A DNA stretch of 64,000 bases, from positions 248,001 to 312,000 of the forward strand of contig CAJZBQ010000034.1 in NCBI GenBank assembly GCA_914767885.1, read 5' to 3'. Positions 11,237 through 24,000 of the stretch are shown here, piece after piece. Position 1 is the stretch's first letter. The number at the start of each line of letters is the position of its first letter. A program made the translations under genes and the position numbers. Source of the DNA: Blepharisma stoltei (Eukaryota; Ciliophora; Heterotrichea; Heterotrichida; Blepharismidae). The notes beneath the pieces are model-generated. The model was not told the DNA's origin. It saw only the letters and a program-made list of their open reading frames with translations, and did not search any database.

Positions 11237-14200
11237 ATGCTTAATCAAAACATGAATTTCAGAAAATGCTTAATTTCATCTGAAACTCTTTGATCAAGAA
11301 TAAAATCTGCAATTTTTCAAACATTTTATGACATTTACAACGATGATGGCCAAACCCAATCAATATCAAGATCAGAAAAGCCTTTAGTTGGAATTGTAAA
11401 TATACTTATAACTCTCCAAATGATGACCCAACTATGATATCCGGAGATCAATATTTCAAATTGAGATGCTTATTCGCTCTTATGAAATGCAATTAGTTTT
11501 TCAAGTATAGACTTTATTTGCGCAAGCTTCAATAATGGTCTATCCTTTTGCTTTTACAGCGGTATTGCTTTTGTCTTCATTATGACTATGGGCTTAATTT
11601 CCTTGACATTTTTCTGTTTTATTAAGAAAAAAATTCATCCAATATTTATTCTTATTTTAAGAAAAATAATACTTTTTTCAAAAAGCATAGGCCATATACC
11701 TATAATGATGGTTATAATTATTTGGGTTAAATTTTCAAGCAATCGAGATAAAGTCTCAGAAAACTATCCTTATTCCGCAGAGTATTCAGGATCATTGAAG
11801 TTTAACAATTCTCTCCAAGGCTTAGGGATAGCATTTGTTATTCTTTTCAATATTATTTTAGTTTCAGCAGAAATATTTTCTACAGAAACTAGACATAGTT
11901 ATTTCGAAAAAAATATTTTAGCAAGATCGAGATCGTTTCCTGATGTTTTAGGATGCATTTGCAACAGCATTTTTGCTTGTGTTTTTACATTCATTGAAAA
12001 AAAATTTTGGATTTATGGACTTTATGCATTTTCCATCACATATTTTATAATTGGATTAATTTTTTATTTGCAGATTCCGTATTACAATGCGCTACCAAAC
12101 TACATAAAAGTCGGAAGGCATTTAGTGTGCTCATTTACAGCATGCTCTTTTATGATTGGGATTTATATGAACAACGCCCAAGTTATTTTTCTTACCGTGC
12201 TTGTAATAAACCCCTTGCTGACTCTCATAAGCCTTTATTCTTTAAACTGAAGAATTAGCAATATTAAAATAAAAGCCCCACAAAACCAATTTTCTTTTGA
12301 ATTAAAAATGAGAAATCAGCTAATAGCACCAAAAATTGAAAATAAGCAAGAAATGATAAATAGATTTTCTGATTGTTTTTCTAATAAGAACTTTCGGCTT
12401 GGTAAACTTCTTGGTGTTTGAGAAGCTTATTTTTGTGTTGATGGACTCAAAGATGTAAGACTTGCAACTGTGAAGCTTGCACAAGTCCATACTATAGATT
12501 CAAATATAGAAGAATGCTATCAAGAATTTATATGCAACAAAAATCTGAAGCATGAAGGATATATCATGTATGAAGACACTGCATTTTTAAAATATTTGAA
12601 AAATATGAACAAAGTAAAAAATGACGATAAAGGATTGCTCTTTGACATTTTAAATTTTTCTGATGAAATCAGCCTGAGAAGGCCAAGTACCGAAAGAATC
12701 CAAAAATATTCAAAATCAATTTCTTTTAAAGTAAATTTTTTGAAAAAAAAATATTCAAAACTGGTTTTAAGATTTCCCAATATGGCGTCGTCAAAGATGC
12801 TTTACGGATCTTTTTTAAGAGATATTTTAAACGAGAAAGATAGCAATTATTTCATGTTCATTAACAATGAATCTAGCAAGCAAGCTCCTGTAAAACTTAA
12901 TGATCTCGGCAGAATAAATACATTTGATGAGACGCATGGAATTTTGTGAACATCTGCAGAGAAAAGAATACATTACATTAAATTAGAATTTATAACGTTT
13001 AACGTCCACTACGGGGTGACAACCCCAGGTACTATCACTCGCCTTCGTCGCATCAGACCCACAGGTCGCTGGAGATGGCCTACTTCGATCACCAGGGTGC
13101 TTCTTGGGAAAGTGTTCCGGCTTCGACGGCTCATGGATGAGTTACTTGCTTGTTACATGGGTTGCTTTTCCGAAAACCCAAAAAATGGATTTTCTGGTCA
13201 GCTGTCGGCAAAAAGGAAAAATACATAGCCTGGGACGTAACGCCCAGTTTCACGCTAGGGAGTTGCCCGATTGGTCCAGAGGACTCTGCTGAGCTTCCTC
13301 TTTCCAACTCCGTACCCTCCTTCCCCACGAGGAAAAATCCACCCCTGAGAATAGACTAGGACTAGGCTCTGAACACAACCAGAATTGCTTACCTAGTATT
13401 GCCGTCCATCTCTAGAATGGTAAAACCTTGCCGGATATAATTAAAATATGAGTCGAGGCTGCATAGCCGGGAGGCCATGCCCAGACGAAGACGCCATATT
13501 TTAATTATGCAGAAAAGAATAACTTTGGGGATATAATTTATGTGAATGAGATTTTTTCACAAATGCTTGGCTATCAAGTGAGCGATCTTTTAGAGTCTTC
13601 ACTTAAAGCATTAATACCTTATCCTTTTTATGAGTTTCATAATAAAGTGATTAATAAATACATTCAATCTTGCACTGATTTAGAAGCAAAAGTTCCTACT
13701 ACACTTTTTATGCAGAATAAAGCTGGTCTACTTGTTGAGTGCACAGTTAGAAGCCGTTTTATAGCATTAAATAGCTATCGGTTCTTTTTAACATCTGTAA
13801 GCCAAATCGACACTTCAAGAGAATGTGCGCTTTTATCTGAAGATTATAGCGTCTAAATACCTCTTGACGCAATTCTTCTCCGAAATTTGGAGCTTAACGA
13901 GTCGCCTCAAGGTGTAAGTTAACTCCTGGCAAAGGATAGCTCTTGTAAACTTGGAGTTGACTTGCCACCTTTTTGGTGCTCATCAGAACTCCAAATTGCA
14001 GAAAATAAGTTCCATCAAGACGCACTATAGGTATGAAAAGGTATACAATATTTATAATTATACGAGCAATTTCATATCGTGGCTTGATACTCCCAATGAA
14101 AGCATTAAAGATAGAAACATCATTAAGTATATCCCAGATTACCAAGAAATTGCCAAAAATCCATTTGTACCATGCTTGACATCGCTTAACGGCAAAAAAG

Positions 14201-16143
14201 TTGCAATTGTCCATGAAGTTAGGCATTTTTCAACTATAAATATGAATATTGCTCTAATAGTTTCAGATCATGAAGAAATTAAAGCATGAACTCAAGGTAT
14301 TCATGAGGACCAAACAGTTTATCAATACGGTGGAGAAAAAACCAATAGCAGACTAACTGAAGCGCTTTCAATGGAAATATATGGGAAAAAAGATATTGAA
14401 GAAGTATTTAAAATTGCATCAGAACATTTATTAATTGAAAATAAAAAAATCAAGGAAAAAATGTCAGATATCGAAGACAAATCAGCTGGGGCCAGCAGCA
14501 CACTTTCCAAATTTTTTAGAAATTTAAAAGCCGGGACTCAACACAATCTAATAAGCCAGTCGATTTTGTCGATAAAAATATTTGGGTGGGTAGTATTCTG
14601 AACTGTAATTTATATTTAGCTATTAGCAATTATTGTTGCAAGTACAGCACAACTTATATATTCGTCTCAAGAAATTTATGCAGCTTCTTCTATAGATACT
14701 ATTAGCGATTTAGGGCAAGTACTTTACACCCTTGCAAATATAGGCATAAATGCGCGTCTAAGCGATTGATCATATAGAGTTAAGTCAAATTTTGTTAAAT
14801 ATAATTTGGAGATTCTAAATAATAGTTTGAGTGAGCTTATGGACGCAGAAGCAAGTTTACTTGAAAATAGTGGCGATTGAGCATATTGTTCAAGTACAAA
14901 TTTGATAAATTTCCAAGTTATTCCTACATGAAGTTATATTAATAACAATACAATGGTTCTCTCAAAAGCCAACCTTATTGATGGAATTCAAGAATTTGTC
15001 AAACATGTAATTTTAATATAGGCTGTGCATTACTTAACAGTTCCTTATGATTTAGATGCACATTATGGAGATTTATATTTTTTGGTTAATAATGGAATTG
15101 GAAATTTTTATATTTATCTCAATCAGACTTTTGATTCTCTTGTAGATTGCGAAATTCAAAAAATAAATGATTTAAGTCGGAATATTTATATTCTATATGC
15201 TTTTGATGTAACTGTGTTGATTGGTGGATTAGTAATCCTGGCGGTCTTTGGCATAAGACTAAATAAAATGCAAGATAAGCTGTGAGCATTCTTAATTAAA
15301 ATTTCCCAAATGGTTATGCAAAATATTAGAGAAAACTGCATCAATAGACTATATGAAGTTCACGGATGTGATGCAATGCAAATAAAGCCAGAAATAGTAT
15401 TCAAAAATGGGATTCGCATAAAGGCAAACTATATTTGATCTGTATTGTGAAGAATATCAATTATATTTATCTGTGCTTTAGTTTTTGAAACTGTTAGAAC
15501 ATTTGTATTATATGAAAACTGCCAGCAATTACTAGCAAAACGGTCAGATTTCTTAAAAATTGCGACCCTCAGAAGAAATTACTTAGTTGAAATTAATATG
15601 TGATTTAGGGAAGCTAATGCTGTTGCAAGAAATCTAACATTTTACCAATTTTATCCTGAAAGTTATTTGTTTAATAACTGGCACAGTGAATTTTATTCAT
15701 TAATAAACAAGATAAAATACGTCAACAATCGATATCATTCACCTGAATTTATGGGTCTTATATCAGATAGCACATTAAATGATATTTATTCTAATTCTTC
15801 TTATCCTGGCTTTCCATGATTAGACTATGGAACTTATGCGTCTTATAACTTAGCCCTGCAAGATGTCTATCAATCCGCATTTAATGGTTTTAATACGCGG
15901 TATGTGTATAATTTCACAACGTTCACAGTGAATAATGAAAATGAAATTATAAGCAAAATCAATTTAGATTCAAAAGATAAGGTTACTTCTCAGGTTAACT
16001 TCATTTTTTCCTTATCCTTGCTCTATATGATTTTTTCATTTGTGGCTTGTTTTGTGTATTATATCCCTTATCTTAGAAATGAAATCAAAAAACTAAGAGA
16101 ACTTCAAGATCTTATACATTTGCTTGAAACACCACTAATATAG
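11237..16143 (+). CDS. Large PAS-containing membrane protein A (tiny macrocysts/Tmc-like)
   Basis: After removing two 15-nt introns, one IES and one retroposon, the exons (11237-12973, 13506-13853, 14053-14604, 14620-15006, 15022-16143) join in frame to 1381 residues ending at TAG. Order: about ten N-terminal membrane helices; a soluble helical region (WEAYFCVDGLKDVRLATVKL...YSKLVLRFPN); a PAS-like domain (GDIIYVNEIFSQMLGYQVSDLL); a linker with GASSTLSKFFRNLKAG; and a C-terminal half with more membrane spans. This layout resembles the Tmc/PAS membrane proteins common in ciliates, judged by domain order. TGA is Trp at many sites; in copy B some are TGG (GVWEAY versus GIWEAY), which proves the reading. 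It pairs with HK4 downstream, as copy B pairs with HK5. Ligand and function are unknown. Confidence 0.75.
12971..13510 (-). mobile_element. SINE-like retroposon A inserted in Tmc-like gene A
   Basis: A GC-richer 540-bp insert flanked by the 11-bp duplication AGAAAAGAATA (12960-12970 and 13511-13521). On the minus strand the element begins with a structured hairpin next to the right duplication and ends in a short TAATG-rich tail at the left. Its first ~300 nt (minus strand) match retroposon B. Its last ~150 nt match the 3' ends of retroposons C and D (CCGTCGAAGCCGGAAC and GTAGTGGACGTTAAACGTTA). Its ORFs are not conserved. Using TA at 12974 and 13506 as excision points would remove it in frame, leaving seven extra residues relative to gene B. 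Confidence 0.75.
13854..14052. mobile_element. IES (199 nt) with imperfect inverted repeats in Tmc-like gene A
   Basis: TA at 13854 and TA at 14053 bound the insert. Excision joins SEDYSVY to NYTSNFISW, matching AEDYTIYNYTSNFISW in gene B exactly in frame. Both ends carry related sequence: CTTGACGC and AATTTGGAG near the left, and their inverses CTCCAAATT and GCGTC near the right, so it is a decayed palindromic element. Confidence 0.85.
14605..14619 (+). other. 15-nt intron in Tmc-like gene A
   Basis: GTAATTTATATTTAG interrupts the frame with an in-frame TAG. Removal joins VVFWT to LLAIIVAST. Gene B has a 15-nt intron at the same position. Confidence 0.92.
15007..15021 (+). other. 15-nt intron in Tmc-like gene A
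   Basis: GTAATTTTAATATAG. Removal joins EFVKH to AVHYLTVPYD. Gene B carries a 16-nt intron here. Confidence 0.92.
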
Positions 16144-16645
16144 CATAAACTTGTTTAATTATTATATTAAAAGGCTTTCAGATATTTTATTTTAATTTTA
16201 AGTAATTCTATAGTAATATTAATAGTAATTAAATTTTCAATTAACTTTAAGACTTGCGTATTTGTAAGTATAATGCCTTAATAATTTTATTTTAGCACAT
16301 AAATTGCCTCCCAAAGAGCAATAGAATTGTAAGGAAATAAATAATACTTTTTATAGCCTTCTTCTAATTGAGTGGTATAATAATTACTAAAATAGCTGTG
16401 ATGCATCTATATTTCTAGTAAATGATAATATGATAAGGGAAAATCTTGACCTCTGTACAATCTTAGGAAGCTTATTATTTTAATATCAGCTTATAATTAT
16501 ACTTATATTAGTTAATTTTAATTTAAATATTCTTCCAACCTAATTACAAAATTGAATGCTTTTTTTAACTTAATAGTTTTGCTTGTTCTAATTTTTTATA
16601 ATAATTCCAATGCAACAATTAAAATTTTCTCAATCATTTAAATAA
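16144..16645. other. Intergenic between Tmc-like A and HK4
   Basis: About 500 bp, AT-rich, with no ORF or element recognised. It presumably holds the HK4 promoter. Confidence 0.6.
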
Positions 16646-19600
16646 ATGAATCGAATTAAAGACCTCTGGCTGAAAGAAGAAGTTGAAGGGATTTACAAAT
16701 TTTTAATTAGTGCTTCAAAAATCTCATGTTTAGCTCCAATACCAAAAATTATCAATGAAATATTAGATCCAACCTATCTAACCTGAAAGTTTTTTATTCC
16801 TCCTCTTTTACTGAATGTTTTTTCTTTGCTTGTCATAATGTCATTATCTAAAAGGAGTACCTTTGCCAAAATGATTGTTTTGATTATTGCCAATGAATAT
16901 CATAATATATTGTTTTATATATTATCTAGAACTCAAATAAACGGAGCTATATTTGAAGTCTTTGGCTTTGTTTTGAGAATGAAACTCCAATTTACAATAA
17001 TTCAGAACACATGATTATTTAATGCCACACTTTTTGGGCATGTATATTTGTGGCACATTCATTCCTATATTATGTATTCTAGCATTGAAAAGCCTATATC
17101 GCCAATTTTGGATATTTTGACTGCAATTCTTCTATGTAATGTATGCAGATATCATTTTATGGAGCTTTCATATAAAAAGTTCTTTTATCAAACAGAAGTA
17201 GAAAATCAAAAAAATAGATTGAATATAATAACTCAGTCCTTAACTGAAGGAATAATCATTCTAACTCAAACTGGTGGAATAGCATTTAATAACGAAAAAT
17301 TTTTTGAGCTGCTGAATACCAATTCAGAAAATTTAAAAAATGTCTTAAGCTCAATAAACTATATCGAAGGCAAAAAAATTTCAGTGATCAATAGGTCATC
17401 AAAATTAATTGATGATATTAATTATTTATTAAGCAATCCAACAATTGAAGAATTAGTTCTTGGTATTTCTTTGACAGAAAATACAAATATTGAATGAAAA
17501 GCAAAGAGCATAAATTGAGAAGGGGAATCTTCACTCTTTATGTCTATTAGAAATGCAAATCAAATTATTGAACTTGAAAACAATATTGCAAAGCAAAATT
17601 TAAAACACTTAATATTAAGATCAGCTTCACATGAATTAAAAACTCCACTCAACTCTATTATTTATTTTACAAACGATGTTTTAGAGGATAAAACCTTACT
17701 CTCCCCTCCATGATCGAACAAAACCATGAGAAAAATCCCTATTTATTGAAAAAAAACCCACCCTACGTGAGCAAACAAAATTTTTTTTAATATAAAAATT
17801 TTTTTTATGAAAAATAAATTTGATAGATAAATGATAATTATTATAACGAAATCTCGAGCTAGTTCTGATTAATTTTAAACAGCTTGCGTTTTAAAATATA
17901 ATTTTCTCAAATTAAATAAATTTTTGCTTCTCAATTTTTACATATTTGAAATTTTTTTATATTTTGAAAAAAAAAGATTTACTATAAAATAAATGTATTA
18001 AAAAAAAAAAATTAATCCCCTTTTTGAGCGAACAAAATTTTTTTGTTCGCTCACGGAGGGGGAGTTAGATTTTGATGAACGTACAGAGAAAAAATTAAAA
18101 ACTGTATTGGTTTCAGGAAAACTTATGCTTTCATTAATAAATGATTTACTTGATTATTCGCAAATTTTAACTGGTGGGTTAAAAATTATAAAAAAGAATT
18201 GCCATATTAAAGAAATAATTATGAATGCATGTGACTTGATACAGCTTCAAGCTGAAAAGAAAAATATATCGATAATTTATAGATTAGATCCTTTCTTACC
18301 TAAACACATATATACAGATCCAATCCGATTTGGCCAGATTTTATTAAACCTGATTTTAAATGCTATTAGATATACTATAAAAGGAAAAGTTGAAGTTTCA
18401 TGTGTTTTAACTTCACAAAATAAACTAAAATGCTACGTTGAAGACACAGGAATTGGAATAAATGATCAAAAATTAAAAGTTATGACAGACGAGCTAAATT
18501 CATCGGTTATGCCTACAATTGATTCTACAGGAAAAGGCTTAGTCCCCCCCTCAAAATTATATATATAAATTTTATAGAGTTTTTTTTTTCGAAATTTAAA
18601 AATATCCCACTTCGTCAAAATTGAGAAGCTAATATTAATTTAATTTGTAGAATTTATGTTTTAAAACGCAATTTGTTTAAAATTAAACAGAATTAGCTAG
18701 AGATTTCGTTATACTGATTATCACTTATCTCTCATTTTTTTTTTCCATAAAAAATTTTCCTATTAATAAATTTTTTTGTTCGCTCGTTGAGGGTGGTTTT
18801 TTTGGGCAAAAAATTGGGATTTTTCTAATGGTTTGTTCGCTCATGGAGGGGAGGGGGCTAGGACTTCATATATCAAATCTTATTTCAATGCAATTAGGAG
18901 GGCAAGCATTAAAAGGGAAGTCAATTCCAGGCAAAGGATCAATTTTTTCATTCACAATTGATTTAAGCACATCAAATAGCGATCAACAATTTAAGATTAA
19001 GATTAAGATTAAAGATAAAGATTACGATAACTCGTTGGGAACCCCACTTAGCTTAGGTTCCAAAAATACAAGCTCTTCCTTCATTGAATTCCATCCACTG
19101 GCTAACAGCTCTGAACAACGGTAGGTGGAATCGGCCTAACCGTCGAACCGTTACAGTTGCCAATGGCCCGGACGAGTCTCTCTTCTTCACTTTAACTTGC
19201 GTCATGTGCACTTGGAACTGCCGGAGTAGTTCCAACGCTGATTTCCTTCAGAAAGAATGAACTTCCCTCACTAGGACGAGGTTAGGGGACGGGACCCCTA
19301 ACTCATACATTCCATTTTTAATTGTATCAACAATTTGATAATCCAATAAATAGTGATGAGTGCAATGAAGATGTTAATCCTAGTTTTTCTGTTTCTGCAA
19401 ATATTTTCAAAGAAATTTGAAATCAGACTGTTTTGATAGTGGATGATATGGAGTTTAACTTAGAAATCTTAGGCTCAATATTAAAGAATTATGGAATCGC
19501 ATATTGCGAAGCCATAAATGGAAAAATTGCAATTGAAAAAGTAATCGAGCATGAGAGTCAGCAGAGACCTATTATGATGGACTCAAGTATGCCAGAAATG

Positions 19601-19798
19601 GATGGATGAGAAGCCTCTAGGACTATTAATCAATTGTACAGAGAAAGGAAAATTAATTTTTTGCCTGTTATTATAGGATATTCTGCATATAATTCTGATG
19701 AAGATGTTAAACTTTGCTTTGAGAGTGGGATGGCTGAGTTTATACCGAAACCATGCTCATCAGAAGAGATAATTAAGACTGTAATTAAATATATATAA
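16646..19798 (+). CDS. Hybrid histidine kinase HK4, interrupted by two MITE-type IESs and a retroposon
   Basis: Starts MNRIKDLWLKEEVEG, parallel to HK2 and HK3. Exons 16646-17696, 18066-18539, 18859-18991 and 19339-19798 sum to 2118 nt, exactly the length of HK2 and HK3, which strongly supports the boundaries. Domains: N-terminal membrane segments, PAS-like linker (TEGIIILTQTGGIAFNNEKF), SHELKTPLNS, N-box NLILNAIRYT, DTGIGI, GKGLGLHISNL, and a receiver with DDMEFN, MMDSSMPEMDGW and KPCSS. The receiver lacks about three residues of the strand before the phospho-acceptor Asp (QRPIMMD against QRPFKVIMMD in HK2), which could weaken it. The unexcised form stops early, so function depends on elimination of all three inserts. 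Confidence 0.85.
17697..18065. mobile_element. MITE-type IES (369 nt) in HK4
   Basis: TA-bounded insert with CTCCCCTCCATGATCGAACA at the left and an inverted TTTTGTTCGCTCACGGAGGG at the right. Excision joins EDKTL to DFDERTEKKLKTVL in frame. The internal core CTAGTTCTGATTAATTTTAA marks it as the same family as the IESs at 21753, 52758, 57403 and 58581. It has the four-motif layout described in the findings. Confidence 0.9.
18540..18858. mobile_element. MITE-type IES (319 nt) in HK4, opposite orientation
   Basis: TA at 18540 and 18859. Excision joins STGKGL to GLHISNLISM and restores the HATPase G2 box. The element reads in the reverse direction relative to the one at 17697, with its GTTCGCTC motifs at the right end. 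The left terminus is degraded (GTCCCCCCCTC only), so this is an older or deleted copy. Confidence 0.88.
18993..19325 (-). mobile_element. SINE-like retroposon E inserted in HK4
   Basis: About 333 bp, flanked by the 11-bp duplication ATCAACAATTT (18982-18992 and 19326-19336). A simple-repeat tail of AAGATT units at the left edge is the element's 3' end on the minus strand. A GGTTCGACGG B-box-like sequence lies on the minus strand in the element's right half (near 19140). The duplication itself lacks TA, but TA at 18992-18993 and 19339-19340 would allow an in-frame excision giving SDQQFNPINSDECNE and the exact HK2/HK3 length. Confidence 0.75.
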
Positions 19799-21057
19799 AT
19801 TAGGATTAATTGTATTTTAATATTATTTTTACATCATCTTTAAATAAGAGATAGCAGTTAGTATAAGGAATTATAGTATTCTGAAGTAAAATTAAAATTA
19901 AAAAAAAATGAATTTTTTGGTCTTGATTATATTCTCTCTCAGAGTGAAGACTTAATATCCTTACAATCAGATTTTTGAGAAAACGGCCTTTTTATAGATC
20001 ACTGCATTAATGCGAGCATATTCTAGGCGCTAATGCCAGCTTAAAGTATACCCCACTATAGCTCTAGATAAATAATTCGATTTTTATTAGCCCAATACAC
20101 TTCTTGGATCTCAACATGCTCAATTTATGATTGAAGGAATTTTACCCTGCAAAATATGCGACAAAGCTATCATATTCAACGTTACAACAAATATGTGGCA
20201 AATGGACAAAATTATGATTATATAATTATAGCTTTATGACAAAAAATTACGAAATAATTTGAATTTGAAATCAGATTTTTATAGTCTTTATATTTATATT
20301 TTATCAGTTTAAATGTTAAAAAATTTAAAATATTAATTAGCTTCATTATAAATTAATAATTTTTTGCTCATTTTAGTTTTTAATTTATTATTAAACTTGC
20401 TTATCCGTATTAGAATTATTTTATCAATCCTGCTATTTGAACTTACCAAAATTTAAAAACTCTTTTATTTTTTCTCCAAATCTAATATAAAGCTTTTAAA
20501 GTCTTAGTTTAATTTTGGATCTCGGTGAAATAAGATGAGTTTTAGCTTAAATTTATTTTAATTCAAAATTTATGAAAATTTTTATATTTGAAACATAATT
20601 GCTCCCTTATTTTTGAACTCCTTAATTAATTTTTTTTGCATATAAATTATTTGGTTTTGTGCCTTTAAATGTTCTCCTACATGAAAGAGTAATTATTCCC
20701 TATTTAAAATTGCAAAATTTTGTTTCAAAATAAATTAATACTGATCAGAAGCTTGCCGATATATGATTTTATTGTTGATTATAAAGAATATATAAATTTA
20801 TTTTTACTTAAATATTTAAGCTTCAAGAGTTTAAAGGTAGCGATTAGATAGAATTCCTAAAAAGTGCACATATTAAAACCTCAAAGATTATCTTCGAGCT
20901 GCTTGATTGTAAACTCTTAAAATATAATTATGTTTAAACACAAAATGAATCAATAAGACTTATTGGCTTTATTATTTTAAATAAAACTTAAAATCTGTCA
21001 ATTGTTTCTAAACTATTGTTTAGCCATTATTTAGCTAAATATCAATTTATATAAAAA
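19799..21057. other. 1.26 kb AT-rich intergenic region
   Basis: No gene, RNA or element recognised. The last ~100 bp share blocks with the DNA upstream of Tmc-like gene A. Confidence 0.6.
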
Positions 21058-24000
21058 ATGCTTAAATGAGAAATCTACTCCAGACTTAAATTTCAGAAAA
21101 TGTTTGGCTTCATCTGAAACTGTGTCGCAAAGGATAAAGTTTGCGATCTTTCAAACATTTATTGACATTTACAACCGTAAAGATCATTATCAGCCAAATT
21201 CCAGATCAGCAAAGCCCTTAATTGGGATTTTAAATGCACTCGTGACCCTCCAAATGATGACCCAGCTGTGATATCCAACAATAAACATATCAAATTGGGA
21301 GGCTTATTCACCATTTTGAAATGCAATTGGTTTTTCGAGTATAGACTTCATTTGCGCTAGTGTTAATAACGGCCTCTCCTTTTGTTTTTACGGTAGTATA
21401 GTTTTTGTCTTCTCAATGACCATAAGTCTAATAGCTTTGACATTTTTCTGCTATATCAAGAAAAAAATTCATCCAACTTTTATTTCTATTCCAAGAAAAA
21501 TTATTCTAATTTCAACAAATATTGGTCATATCCCTATAATGATGATACTAATACTGTGAGTTAAATTTTCGACTAATCAAGACAGCATATCAGATAATTA
21601 CCCTTATGCAGCAAAATCTTCAGGGTCTTTGAACTTTAAAGAATCTCTGCAGGGATTGGGAATTTCCTCTATTATAATTTTTAATTTAATTTTAATAGCA
21701 GGTGAAATTTTTTCTACTGAAACAAGACATAGCAATTTTGAAAAAAATATTGTACTCCCCCCCTTCGTGAGCGAAAAAAATCATTCGAAAAGTCCCTATT
21801 TTTTTCCCAAAAGCCCACCCTCCGTGAGCGAACAAAAATTTTTTTAATAGAAAATTTTTTGATATATAAGTGATAATTAATATAACGAAATCTCTAGCTA
21901 ATTCTGTTAAATTTTAAACAATTGCGTTTTAAAACATAAAGTTTACAAATTAAATTAATATTTGCTTTCCAATTTTTGCGAATCGAGATATTTTAAATTT
22001 TGAAAAAAATAAAATTTTACTATAAAATTTATATATAAATTGTTTAAAAAAATTAACTCCCCTCTATGAGCGAACAAAATTGTTTTTCCCTCATGGAGGG
22101 GGTGAGTTAGCAAGAACCAAATCATTTCCTGACGTTTTAGGATGCATTTGTAACAGTGTTTTTGTTTGTATTTTCACATTTATTGAGAAAAAATTCTGGA
22201 TCTACGGACTTTACTTATTTGCGATTATATATTTTATAATTGGATTAATGTTTTATATAGAGCTTCCTTATTACAATTCTATATCAAATTATATCAAAGT
22301 TGCAAGATATTTTATGTGCTCATTTACAGCTTGTTCTTTTATTCTTGGGATGTATATGAACAATGCCCAAGTTATTTTCCTGATGGCTCTTGTAATAAAT
22401 CCTTTACTTACCCTTATTAGCCTTTATTTTTTAAATAGAAGAATCAGCAATCTCATAATAAAAGTCCCAAGAAATCAATTTTCTTTTGAGTTGAAAATTC
22501 GAAATCAACTAATAACTCCCAATTTTGAAAATAAACAGGAAATCATCAAAAAATTTTCTGCATGCTTTTCCGACAAAAATTTTAAGCTTGGCAAGCTGCT
22601 TGGCATATGGGAAGCTTATTATTGTGCAGATGTCCTCAAAGATGTAAGACTTGCAACAATAAAACTGGCGCGAGTTCATGAAATAAATTCAAATATTGAA
22701 GAATTTTATCAAGAATTTATTTGCAGGAAAAATTTGAAGGTTGAAGGTTTTATCATGTATGAAGATACTGCTTTTTTGAAATATCTGAAAAATATGAATA
22801 AAGCAAAAAATGATGATAAAGAGATGCTTTTTGACATATTAAATTTTTCAGATGAAATTAGTTTAAGAATGCCTAATGTTGACAGAATTCAAGAATATTC
22901 AAAAGCAATTTCGTATAAGATGAAATTTTTGAAAAAAAAATATTCAAAACTTGTATTAAGCTTTCCTAACATGATAATATCAAGAAGGTTATATGGATCA
23001 TTTTTAAGAGACATTATGAGTGAAAAAGATCATAATTATTTGATGTTTATTAATAATGGTACCGCTCAGCAGTCTCCTGTAAAACTCAATGATATAAGTA
23101 AAATAAATACTTTTGATGAGATGCATGGGATTCTATGGACATCTGCAGAGAAAACTAGCTTTGGGGATATAATTTATGTAAATGAGATTTTTGCACAGAT
23201 ACTTGGATACACTTCTTTGTCTTCAATAGAGCGATAAGTAGCACTTTTGGGTTAACCAACGCGTTTCTGACACGTGCTATGTCGGTTTCTATTTTCTCTT
23301 ATGAAAACAAAAGGAAAGGTTCTGATTTTTGCGGATTGAGAATCATAATTGATGAAAGTGCTGACTTTGAACATCTGCAACAAATCCGTTTTCATATATG
23401 GAAATAGAAATCGAAATTCCTCGTGCCAGAAACTGCTGGTTAACCCTAAAAATGTTTCTTATCGCTCTATTGGAGATAATAGGCATATAGCCCAATACAG
23501 CTTTCGCTCGCCTGGGCTAGCAACTTTCTCTCTAGCTTGTAGAGTTGGCTTGCAACCAAAATTTTCCCAAATCAACTCCACAAATTGGCAAATGGCAATT
23601 ATAAGCTCATTTCTCAACTTGTGGAGTTGGTCTGGCAACTTTCAGTGCAAACTAAATCCACGATTTTGAGGAAAGTTATTGGCCCAGGGAAAGCTAAAAC
23701 CATCCTGGGCTATATCAAATGAGTGATCTTTTAGATTCCTCACTTAACGCTTACTTACTTATATAGACGGGCTCGTGCCCTTAAATTTTACGCAATCACC
23801 GAGGATCCTTTGTGGGATTCATCCGCTTTGCGACCTCCCTCTCATACCTGTGATGAGAGTACTGAGGCTTCCTCCTTGCCTCTTGTAAAAGGCTCCAGTA
23901 TTGAGTGGGCAGACTACGGGTTTGTACGGCCTCCTGAGGCTGTAGTTGACGATGTTGGCATTCCGAAATTCCAAAAATGGAATTTTTGGTAGCCTATCGG

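Noticed and set aside
13016-13359. Several overlapping ORFs of 62-70 codons
   Set aside because: They lie inside retroposon A on both strands, are not conserved in retroposon B, and reflect its higher GC content.
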